NCBI GenBank assembly: GCA_046262995.1
Contig: JBHELQ010000170.1
Location: 1-9,811, forward strand
DNA: 9,811 bases
Source of the DNA: JBHELQ01 sp046262995
GTDB lineage: Bacteria > Actinomycetota > Thermoleophilia > Solirubrobacterales > Thermoleophilaceae
Direction of reading: 5' to 3'
Shown here: one piece after another, positions 1 through 5,834 of the stretch
How positions within the stretch are numbered: the first letter of the stretch is position 1
Layout: the number at the start of each line of letters is the position of its first letter
Program-made: the position numbers and the translations under genes
Notes under the pieces: generated by a model
Databases searched by the model: none
What the model saw: only the letters and a program-made list of their open reading frames with translations
Told to the model about the DNA's origin: nothing

Positions 1-231
1 CAGCCGCTCGGCCGCGTGCTCGCGGGACACGGCAACAACGGGCAGGACCGCACCGAGGGCGTGCGGCGCGGCAACGTGATCGGCACCTACCTGCACGGGC
101 CGCTCCTGCCGAAGAACGTCTGGCTGGCGGACAGGCTGATCGAGCTGGCGCTCGGGATCGAGCTCGACCCGCTCGACGACGAGCTGGAGCAGGCGGCGCA
201 CGCCTCCGCGCGCCGCGCTGCCGGCGTCTAG
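1..231 (+). CDS. gatD: GatD, lipid II isoglutaminyl synthase glutamine amidotransferase subunit (3' end only)
   Basis: Only the last 76 codons are present; the frame is open at base 1, so the gene starts outside the window. The visible part has the C-terminal signature of the CobB/CobQ-like class I amidotransferase domain of GatD: a GNNG turn (residues 11-14 of the visible part), EGVR, then GTYLHGPLLPKN, where the His of YLHG (visible residue 32) is the expected catalytic His of the Cys-His pair. The nucleophile Cys lies in the missing part. In the family, GatD hydrolyses glutamine and passes ammonia to MurT, which amidates the D-Glu carboxylate of lipid II to D-isoglutamine at the inner membrane face. 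murT would be expected just left of the window (inference). It ends in TAG 20 bp before the next plus-strand gene. Cobyric acid synthase CobQ is less likely, because the LHGPLLPKN context is typical of GatD. Confidence 0.87.
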   Translation, partial: QPLGRVLAGHGNNGQDRTEGVRRGNVIGTYLHGPLLPKNVWLADRLIELALGIELDPLDDELEQAAHASARRAAGV

Positions 232-238
232 CCCGGGA

Positions 239-244
239 TAGGGT
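239..244 (+). promoter_or_regulatory. possible -10 element (TAGGGT) before the first SDR gene
   Basis: TAGGGT fits the actinobacterial TANNNT -10 pattern and stands 7 nt before the GTG at 252, so transcription could start at or next to the start codon (leaderless). No Shine-Dalgarno sequence is visible in the 20-bp gap and no clear -35 was found. Read-through from gatD is an equally good explanation. Confidence 0.2.
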
Positions 245-251
245 TCGGCGA

Positions 252-1235
252 GTGGAAGCGCCGCGCACGGCCTTCGTTACCGGCGGCTCGGGCTTCGTCG
301 GTGGCGCGCTCATCCGCCGTCTCGTCAGGGACGGTTTCCGGGTGCGCGGGCTCGCCCGCTCCGAGCGCTCGGCCGAGGCCGTGTCCCGGGCCGGCGCCGA
401 GCCCGTGCAGGGGGACGTCTCGAATCCCGACGCGCTCCGAGCCGGCGCGGCGGGCTGCGAGCTGGCCTTTCACGCCGCCGCCCGCCTCGGCGAGTGGGGC
501 CCGTGGGAGGAGTTCGAGCAGATCAACGTCCAGGGCACGCTCAACGTGCTGGAGGCCTGCCGCGCGGCCGGCGTGCGGCGAATGGTGCACGTGGGCACCG
601 AAGCTGCGGTCGTGGCCGGCCAGCCGCTCGTCATGGTCGACGAGACAGCGCCGCTGCGCCCCGACTCGAAGGCGCCCTACTGCGCCTCGAAGGCCCTGGC
701 GGAGCAGGCGGTGCGGGACGCGAACGGCAATGGGCTCGAGACGGTCGTCGTCCGGCCGCGGTTGGTCTGGGGGCCCGGCGACACGACCGTGCTGCCCTCG
801 ATCGCCCGTGCCGTCGAGCAGGGCCGCTTCGCGTGGATCGGCGGTGGGCGCCACAGGACCTCGACGACCTACATCGACAACGCAGTGGAGGGCCTGGTCC
901 TGGGCGCCGAGCGCGGCAGGCCGGGCGAGGCTTACTTCGTGACCGACGGGGAGCCCGTCGAGTTCCGCGAGTTCGTGACCAGGCAGCTGGCGGCGCTCGG
1001 CGTCGAAGCCCCGACGCGGACCCTTCCGCTTCCGGCGGCGCGCGCCGCGGCCGTCGGGCTCGAGGGCGCCTGGACGGCATTGCGGCGAAAGGGCCAGCCG
1101 CCGCTCACGCGCACCGCCGTCTGGCTCTCCGCCGTGGAGATGACGATCAGGATCGACAAGGCGCGGCAGGAGCTCGGTTACGAGCCACCCGTGTCGATCG
1201 ACGATGGCCTCGAGCGCCTGCGCGCCGCGGCCTAG
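252..1235 (+). CDS. extended SDR, NAD(P)-dependent epimerase/dehydratase (3-beta-HSD-like)
   Basis: This 327-aa protein is an extended short-chain dehydrogenase/reductase. The N-terminal Rossmann fold carries TGGSGFVG (residues 10-17), the TGxxGxxG dinucleotide motif. The acidic turn GDV (54-56), FHAAA (73-77) and NVQGT (92-96) follow. The active site has a Thr at 116 and Y143-x3-K147. The C-terminal part has a YIDN element and a closing segment in which the substrate domain ends in ELGYEPPVS, as in 3-beta-hydroxysteroid/sterol-4-carboxylate dehydrogenase-type members. The substrate cannot be read from the sequence; a sterol-, hopanoid- or sugar-linked alcohol is possible. The GTG start at 252 lies 20 bp after gatD and puts the Rossmann motif at the usual depth. 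The TAG stop shares CTAG (1232-1235) with the stop of the convergent dut. It resembles the SDR at 2997-3968, with Y143 and K147 at the same positions, so the two are probably paralogues. Confidence 0.87.
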   Translation: MEAPRTAFVTGGSGFVGGALIRRLVRDGFRVRGLARSERSAEAVSRAGAEPVQGDVSNPDALRAGAAGCELAFHAAARLGEWGPWEEFEQINVQGTLNVLEACRAAGVRRMVHVGTEAAVVAGQPLVMVDETAPLRPDSKAPYCASKALAEQAVRDANGNGLETVVVRPRLVWGPGDTTVLPSIARAVEQGRFAWIGGGRHRTSTTYIDNAVEGLVLGAERGRPGEAYFVTDGEPVEFREFVTRQLAALGVEAPTRTLPLPAARAAAVGLEGAWTALRRKGQPPLTRTAVWLSAVEMTIRIDKARQELGYEPPVSIDDGLERLRAAA

Positions 1236-1663
1236 CGGCCGGTCGAGCCGAACCCGCCCACGCCGCGCAAGCTCTCCTCGAGCTCCTCGGCCTCGACCAG
1301 CGCGGGCGACTCGACACTGAGGATCACGAGCTGGGCGATGCGATCTCCGGGCTCGACCTCGAACGCCTGCTCGCGATCGGTGTTGAGCAGCAGCACACGT
1401 AGCTCGCCGCGGTAGCCGGCGTCGATCAGACCCGGGGCGTTCACGAGCGCCACGCCGTGCCTGGCCGCCAGGCCGGAGCGGGGCACCACGAGGCCGGCGT
1501 GCCCGTCGGGGATCGCCACGGCGATGCCGGTTCCGACGCTCGCGCGCCCGCCAGGCGGGATCGAAGCCGACTCGTCGGCGCAGAGGTCGTAGCCGGCGTC
1601 GCCCTCGTGCGCGCGGGCCGGCGGGACCGCGGACTCGCTCAGCCGCCGAAAGGGCAGCTTCAT
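1232..1663 (-). CDS. dut: dUTP diphosphatase (dUTPase)
   Basis: This 143-aa protein has the normal length of a trimeric dUTPase and all five family motifs in order: AGYDLCA (23-29), PRSGLA (61-66), the uracil-pocket hairpin NAPGLIDAGYRGEL (75-88, with the water-activating Asp81 and Tyr84), DRIAQLVI (107-114) and the phosphate-capping GVGGFGSTG (134-142). The enzyme hydrolyses dUTP to dUMP and pyrophosphate in the cytoplasm, keeping uracil out of DNA and supplying dUMP for dTMP synthesis. Its ATG overlaps the TGA of hflX in a 4-base ATGA (1660-1663), so translation is probably coupled to hflX and both lie on one mRNA. The 3' end meets the first SDR gene tail-to-tail with no room for a terminator. 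No key residue is missing. Confidence 0.97.
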   Translation of the reverse strand: MKLPFRRLSESAVPPARAHEGDAGYDLCADESASIPPGGRASVGTGIAVAIPDGHAGLVVPRSGLAARHGVALVNAPGLIDAGYRGELRVLLLNTDREQAFEVEPGDRIAQLVILSVESPALVEAEELEESLRGVGGFGSTGR

Positions 1664-2979
1664 TCCGGGCCGGCGCCGTCGCCGTTCACGGCGAAGCGCT
1701 CGAACCTGCGTGCGGCCGCGGCCGGGACCTGGGCGCGGACCTTGACGCCCTCGGCGGTGTCCTCGCGCTCGAGCTCGCCGGCCAGCTCGTGCAGCTCCGC
1801 CAGGCGTCCGCCCTCCTCGTATGGCAGGAGCAGGTCCATCCGCTCGAGGCTGGACAGGAAGCGGCCCTCGATCGCCACCTTCAGCTCGTCGAGCCCCTCC
1901 CCCGTCTCTGCGGAGACCTGGGTCGCCCGCGGGTGCCGAAAGCGGAGCTCGCGGCGGCGCTCGTCGTCCAGAAGGTCGACCTTGTTCAGGACGAGCAGTC
2001 GCGGTCGCTCCGCCGCTCCGATCTCGGCGAGCACCTCCTCGACCGCAGCCAGCATCTCCCCCAGCTCATCGAGCGAGACCGAGGCGTCGGCCACGTGCAC
2101 CAGCAGGTCCGCCTCGAGTGCTTCCTCGAGCGTGGCCGAGAACGCCTCGACCAGCTGGTGCGGCAGCTTGCGGATGAAGCCGACGGTGTCGGTCACCAGG
2201 TAGCTGCGCCCGCTCGACTTGAACGAGCGCGTGGCCGGGTCGAGGGTATGGAAGAGCCGCTCCCGCACGCCGACGTCCGCCCCCGTGAGCGCGTTCAGGA
2301 GGGTCGACTTGCCGGCGTTCGTGTAGCCCGCCAGCGCGACCGTCGGCAGGGCCGCCCGCTCGCGCTCGCGCCTCATCGTCCGGCGCGTGCCCTTCGTGTG
2401 CTCGAGCCGGCGCTTCAGCTGCGCGATCCGGTCGCGCGCCAGGCGGCGGTCAGTCTCGATCTGAGACTCGCCGGGGCCCCTGGTGCCGATGCCGCCGCCC
2501 AGGCGCTCCAGGTGGGTCCAGAGGCCGCGCATGCGGGCCAGGTTGTAGTCGAGCTGGGCCAGCTCCACCTGGAGCTTGCCCTCGGCCGAGCTCGCGTGCT
2601 CGGCGAAGATGTCGAGGATGACCGCGGTGCGGTCGACCACCGGCACTCCGAGCGCCTCCTCGAGGTTCCGCTCCTGGCGCGGCAGCAGCTCGTCGTCGCA
2701 GGTGACGAGGTTCGCATCCGACTCGCTCACGGCCCGCTTCAGCTCGGCGAGCTTCCCCCTTCCGAAGTAGCGGTCGGGATCAGGCCGCTCGCGACGCTGT
2801 ACGAGCTCGCCGGCCACCGCGACTCCTGCGGTCCGCAGCAGCTCACGGAGCTCGGACAGGTCGAGGTCCCCCGGCCCCGCAGCGATGCAGAGCGCCCGCT
2901 GGCGCGCGCGGGGGTTCCGGATGCCCTCGCCGTACACGGTCTCGGCGATGCGTCCGTTGCGGGCTCGGTCCACCACCAC
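1660..2979 (-). CDS. hflX: GTPase HflX
   Basis: This 439-aa protein has the two HflX domains. The N-terminal nucleotide-binding/ribosome domain carries the RYFGRGKL-type motif (70-77), the LDYNLARM helix and GGxGTRGPGESQ (161-173). The GTPase domain has G1 GYTNAGKS (218-225), the switch-like HTLDPAT (244-250), G3 DTVGF (264-268), G4 NKVD (332-335) and G5 SAETG (356-360). Family members bind the 50S subunit and split stalled or hibernating 70S ribosomes, especially under heat or antibiotic stress. The ORF begins with three GTG codons in a row (2979-2971). A GGAG (2989-2992, minus strand) with 9-nt spacing supports the first. A -10-like TACACT (2981-2986) lying only 1 nt before the triplet would instead favour a leaderless start at the second or third. 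It is followed by dut in an ATGA overlap and divergent to the SDR at 2997. Confidence 0.97.
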   Translation of the reverse strand: MVVDRARNGRIAETVYGEGIRNPRARQRALCIAAGPGDLDLSELRELLRTAGVAVAGELVQRRERPDPDRYFGRGKLAELKRAVSESDANLVTCDDELLPRQERNLEEALGVPVVDRTAVILDIFAEHASSAEGKLQVELAQLDYNLARMRGLWTHLERLGGGIGTRGPGESQIETDRRLARDRIAQLKRRLEHTKGTRRTMRRERERAALPTVALAGYTNAGKSTLLNALTGADVGVRERLFHTLDPATRSFKSSGRSYLVTDTVGFIRKLPHQLVEAFSATLEEALEADLLVHVADASVSLDELGEMLAAVEEVLAEIGAAERPRLLVLNKVDLLDDERRRELRFRHPRATQVSAETGEGLDELKVAIEGRFLSSLERMDLLLPYEEGGRLAELHELAGELEREDTAEGVKVRAQVPAAAARRFERFAVNGDGAGPE

Positions 2980-2980
2980 A

Positions 2981-2990
2981 AGTGTAGGCT
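2981..2990. promoter_or_regulatory. symmetric bidirectional -10 element between hflX and the second SDR gene
   Basis: AGTGTAGGCT has the form ANNNTANNNT: TAGGCT (2985-2990) is a TANNNT -10 on the plus strand, and TACACT (2986-2981) is one on the minus strand, sharing the central TA. Going rightward, exactly 6 nt separate TAGGCT from the ATG at 2997, which would make the A of ATG the +1 base. Going leftward, a +1 would fall within the GTG triplet of hflX. The whole divergent gap is only 17 bp. No good -35 is seen on either side; TTGCGG at 2957-2962 is 22 nt away, too far for a standard spacer. Assignment rests on pattern only. Confidence 0.45.
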
Positions 2991-2996
2991 CCGCCC

Positions 2997-3968
2997 ATGC
3001 GCGCGTTCGTGACCGGCGCGACGGGCTTCATCGGCGGACATCTGGCGCGAAAGCTGCGTCAGCGCGGCGACGAGGTGGTCGCACTCGTGCGCTCCCCCGA
3101 CAAGGCGGGACCCCTGCGCGAGCTTGGCTGCGAGCTCGTCGAGGGGGACCTCTCGGACGAGCCGGCCATCCGCCGGGGCGCGGAGGGCTGCCAATCGGCC
3201 TTCCACGTCGGGGCGGTCTACAAGGTGGGCATCCCGGACTCGGAGCACGAGGCCATGTGGGACGCGAACGTGCGGGGCACCGAGCGGGTGCTCGACGCCG
3301 CCAAGGACGCGGGAGCGCAGCGGATCGTCTACGTCTCCACCTGCAACGTGTTCGGGAACACTCACGGCAAGGTCGTCGACGAGAGCTATCGCCGCGACGA
3401 GTCGGAGGGCTTCCTCTCCTACTACGACGAGACCAAGTACCGCTCGCACCAGGTCGCCGAGGACCGGCTGGCGAAGGGCTATCCGATCGTGATCGTGCAG
3501 CCGGCCAGCGTCTACGGGCCGGATGACCACTCCGAGGTCGGCAACATGATCGACCAGGCCCGGACGGGCAAGCTGAAGCTGAAGATGTTCCCCGAGACCG
3601 GCCTCACGCTCGTCCACGTGGAGGACGTGGCCGACGGGATCCTGCTGGCCCATGACAAGGCGGAGGTCGGCGAGGCCTACGCGCTCGCGGGGGAGCAGGT
3701 GCGGATGGGCGAGCTCGTCGACCGCGTCTGCGAGCTCTCCGGGCGCAAGCCACCCCAGCGCTCCATGCCGGCGGCGGTGCTCAAGGCCTCGGCGCCGCTC
3801 GGGCCCGTCGTCGGCCCGCTCATGGGCTTCCCGCCGAACCTGCGCGAGCTGATCCGAACCTCCGACGGCGTGACCTACTGGGCGAAGGACGACAAGGCCC
3901 GCAGGGAGCTGGGCTTCGCGCCGCGCGATCTGGACACGGGGCTCAGGCAGACGCTCGAGGCAGCCTAG
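2997..3968 (+). CDS. extended SDR, NAD-dependent epimerase/dehydratase (dihydroflavonol-4-reductase-like)
   Basis: This 323-aa extended SDR has the Rossmann motif TGATGFIG (6-13), the GDL turn (50-52), NVRGT (91-95), the active-site Ser-Thr in VSTCNVFG (114-115) and Y143-x3-K147 inside YYDETK. PASVYGPDD (169-177) and the HVEDVADG segment are typical of dihydroflavonol-4-reductase/HpnA-like members, and the C-terminal part ends in the usual RRELGFAPRD region. It should reduce or oxidise a hydroxyl or keto group of a small molecule with NAD(P)H in the cytoplasm; the substrate is unknown. The ATG at 2997 has no Shine-Dalgarno sequence; a -10-like TAGGCT lies 6 nt upstream, so the mRNA may be leaderless. 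The stop shares CTAG (3965-3968) with the convergent DUF429-like gene. It probably shares ancestry with the SDR at 252-1235: equal length class, same catalytic positions, same kind of tail. Confidence 0.88.
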   Translation: MRAFVTGATGFIGGHLARKLRQRGDEVVALVRSPDKAGPLRELGCELVEGDLSDEPAIRRGAEGCQSAFHVGAVYKVGIPDSEHEAMWDANVRGTERVLDAAKDAGAQRIVYVSTCNVFGNTHGKVVDESYRRDESEGFLSYYDETKYRSHQVAEDRLAKGYPIVIVQPASVYGPDDHSEVGNMIDQARTGKLKLKMFPETGLTLVHVEDVADGILLAHDKAEVGEAYALAGEQVRMGELVDRVCELSGRKPPQRSMPAAVLKASAPLGPVVGPLMGFPPNLRELIRTSDGVTYWAKDDKARRELGFAPRDLDTGLRQTLEAA

Positions 3969-4672
3969 CCCTGGACCGGCGGCAGCTGTAGGCGCTCGAC
4001 CGGGACCAGCACGCCCTGGGTCGAGAACGACCCCGGCAGCGTGGCGCCGGGCAGCACCACCACGCCCGCGCCGGCGGCGCCCAGCCAGGACGCGTGTCCC
4101 ACGGCGTAGCGGTGTGCGCAGAGCGCCGCCGCGGCAGCCTCGATCTCCTCGATGCGACGGTTCGAGAGCCCGCCGCCATCGTCCATCACCTGGTCCCGCT
4201 CCAGCTCCTCGACCCTGAGCAGCATGCCCTGCGGGTGCCGCCGTGCGGGCAGCCTGCGGGCGCACAGCGCGCAGAAGACGCCGTCCACGTTCGTCTCGAA
4301 CACCGGCGCGGTCCGGAACGCGCCCTCGGGCACTGCGCCCTCCGGGTCCTCCGCCGCGGGCGCGAAGACTCCGAGCCTGGCGAGCTCGGCCGCCACGCGC
4401 CCCACCTCGGGGTCGAACGGCTGAGGAGGGATTCGCCTGCGCAGGAGCAACTCGTCGCAGGTGCGGGTCGCCCCGTCGGCGGGCGGCTCGAGCGGCGAGC
4501 CCACCGCCACCACGACCTCCTCGAGCGCCAGCAGCTCGGCGGCCACCTGCCGCGGGGATCCGGGCTCGAAGAAGACCGCGCGCAGGCGAATCGGCGGCTC
4601 CGGGGCGCGCACCTCCTCCAGCAGCGCGAGCTGCACGAGGCCCCGCGCGGGGACGATGCCGCAGTAGCGCAC
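3965..4672 (-). CDS. DUF429-like protein (predicted RNase H-fold nuclease family), probably degenerate
   Basis: This 235-aa soluble protein has no signal peptide or membrane segment. The pattern recalls DUF429/COG2410 predicted nucleases: an N-terminal strand ending GIVPA (5-9), a second strand with VAVGSPL (55-61), then R70-x-C72-D73 with a following basic LLLRRRIPP, a FETN strand (125-128), a basic G-MLLR stretch (149-153), and a helix EEIEAAAAAL (175-184) before a closing strand with glycines. As I recall the family, the first two strands carry acidic residues (GID and IDSPL); here they are Val7 and Gly58, and the usual Asp-Ala-Leu-Asp of the late helix is Glu-rich instead. So either the active site is remodelled or the family call is wrong. 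The GTG at 4672 is favoured by a strong GGGAGG 8 nt upstream. It starts 4 bp after the aminotransferase gene, so it is the last gene of the miaA unit. Confidence 0.72.
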   Translation of the reverse strand: MRYCGIVPARGLVQLALLEEVRAPEPPIRLRAVFFEPGSPRQVAAELLALEEVVVAVGSPLEPPADGATRTCDELLLRRRIPPQPFDPEVGRVAAELARLGVFAPAAEDPEGAVPEGAFRTAPVFETNVDGVFCALCARRLPARRHPQGMLLRVEELERDQVMDDGGGLSNRRIEEIEAAAAALCAHRYAVGHASWLGAAGAGVVVLPGATLPGSFSTQGVLVPVERLQLPPVQG

Positions 4673-4676
4673 GGCC

Positions 4677-5834
4677 CTAGCCTCCCAGGCTCGAACGCAG
4701 GCGCTCCACCGCCTCGCGCAGCCGCTCGTCGGCCACGGTCAGGGAAATGCGGAAGAACCCCTCCCCGTTCGGGCCGTAGGCGCTGCCCGGCGACAGCACG
4801 ACACCGGACTCCTCCAGCACGAGCTCGCAGTAGGAGGCCGAGCTGTGTCCCTCGGGCACGGGCGCCCAGATGTAGATCGTGCCCTTCGGGGCCTCGACCT
4901 CCACGCCGATCTCGCGCAGCGCCTCGCAGACGAGGTCGCGGCGGCGCTGGTACAGCGCCGGCATCTCCTCCGGCGGCCCGGCTTCGAGCGCCGCGGCCGC
5001 CGCCAGCTGCACGGCCTCGAACATGCCGGAGTCGATGTTCGTCTTGAGGCGCCAGTAGTCCTCGACCGCATCGGCATTGCCGACGATCGCGGCCGCGCGC
5101 CAACCGGTCATGTTCCAGCCCTTCGACAGCGAGAAAACCTCTACGCCGACGTCCTTCGCGCCGGGCGTCTCGAGGAAGCTCGGGGCGACGTAGCCGTCAA
5201 AGGTCGTCTCCGTGTAGGAGGCGTCGTGCACCACGAGCAGCTCGTGCCGGCGCGCGAGCTCCACCGCTCCCTCGAACAGGCCCTCCGGCGCGACGGCGCC
5301 GGTCGGGTTGTTGGGGTAGTTCAGGTACACGAGGCGCGCCCGCCGGAGGTCCTCCTCCGGGATCGCCTCGAGGTCGGGCGCGAAGCCGCGCTCCGGCACG
5401 AGCGGCATCAGCGCCGCTTCGGCCCCGGCGAGCAGCGGGCCGCCCGTATAGACGGGATAGCCCGGGTCCGCCGCCAAAGCGACGTCGCCGGGGTCGAGGA
5501 ACGCCAGGTTGAGGTTGAAGACGCACTCCTTCGCGCCCAGCGCGGGGACGATCTCGCGCTCGGGGTCGAGCTCGACGCCGAAGCGGCGGCGGTAGAACGC
5601 GGCCACGGACCGGCGAAACTCCTCCCGGCCCCGGTTCGACGGGTAGCGGTGGGTGGCGGGGGCTGTCGCGGCATCGGCCAGGGCGCGTACGACCGGCTCG
5701 GCGGTCGGCATGTCCGGGTCGCCGATCCCGAGGCTGATCACGTCGACGCCCGCCGCCCTCTTTGCGGCGACCTTGCGCTCGAGCTCGGCGAACAGGTACG
5801 GCGGCAGCCGCTCCAGGCGCTTACTGGAGCGCAT
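4677..5834 (-). CDS. dapL: PLP-dependent aminotransferase class I/II, probably LL-diaminopimelate aminotransferase
   Basis: This 385-aa fold-type I aminotransferase has GIGDPD near the N-terminus (36-41), HRYPSNRG (62-69), NYPNNPTG (172-179), the PLP-ring Asp204 and Tyr207 in HDASY, the Schiff-base Lys238 in SLSKGWNMTGWR with phosphate-binding Arg246, and substrate-carboxylate Arg362 in FFRISL. The RLPPYLFAELE-type start and the KTNIDSG segment (264-270) match the bacterial/archaeal group often assigned as LL-DAP aminotransferase, which makes LL-DAP from tetrahydrodipicolinate and glutamate in one step. Position directly after dapF, overlapping it by 14 nt (5821-5834), supports a role in the DAP pathway. 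The exact substrate is not proven: N-succinyl-DAP (DapC), alanine or aspartate remain possible. The ATG at 5834 has an AGGCGGG just upstream, inside dapF, and the overlap suggests coupled translation. Confidence 0.85.
   Translation of the reverse strand: MRSSKRLERLPPYLFAELERKVAAKRAAGVDVISLGIGDPDMPTAEPVVRALADAATAPATHRYPSNRGREEFRRSVAAFYRRRFGVELDPEREIVPALGAKECVFNLNLAFLDPGDVALAADPGYPVYTGGPLLAGAEAALMPLVPERGFAPDLEAIPEEDLRRARLVYLNYPNNPTGAVAPEGLFEGAVELARRHELLVVHDASYTETTFDGYVAPSFLETPGAKDVGVEVFSLSKGWNMTGWRAAAIVGNADAVEDYWRLKTNIDSGMFEAVQLAAAAALEAGPPEEMPALYQRRRDLVCEALREIGVEVEAPKGTIYIWAPVPEGHSSASYCELVLEESGVVLSPGSAYGPNGEGFFRISLTVADERLREAVERLRSSLGG
4681..4686 (-). promoter_or_regulatory. ribosome binding site of the DUF429-like gene
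   Basis: GGGAGG on the minus strand, lying in the last codons of the upstream aminotransferase gene, with 8 nt to the GTG at 4672. It is the clearest Shine-Dalgarno sequence noticed in the window and fixes this start codon. Confidence 0.6.

Noticed and set aside
232..251. Shine-Dalgarno sequence for the first SDR gene
   Set aside because: The purine run GGGATAGGG lacks an AGGAGG-like core at suitable spacing to the GTG; a -10-like reading or read-through from gatD fits as well.
1200..1260. Intrinsic terminator at the first convergent junction
   Set aside because: No stem-loop with a following U run was found; the junction is coding on both strands up to the shared CTAG.
1789..3012. 407-codon plus-strand open frame opposite hflX
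   Set aside because: It lies entirely antisense to hflX with its intact GTPase motifs and has no recognisable domain.
2739..4265. 508-codon minus-strand open frame opposite the second SDR gene
   Set aside because: It overlaps a clear SDR gene and parts of two others, has no family motif and no RBS; it is a GC-rich shadow frame.
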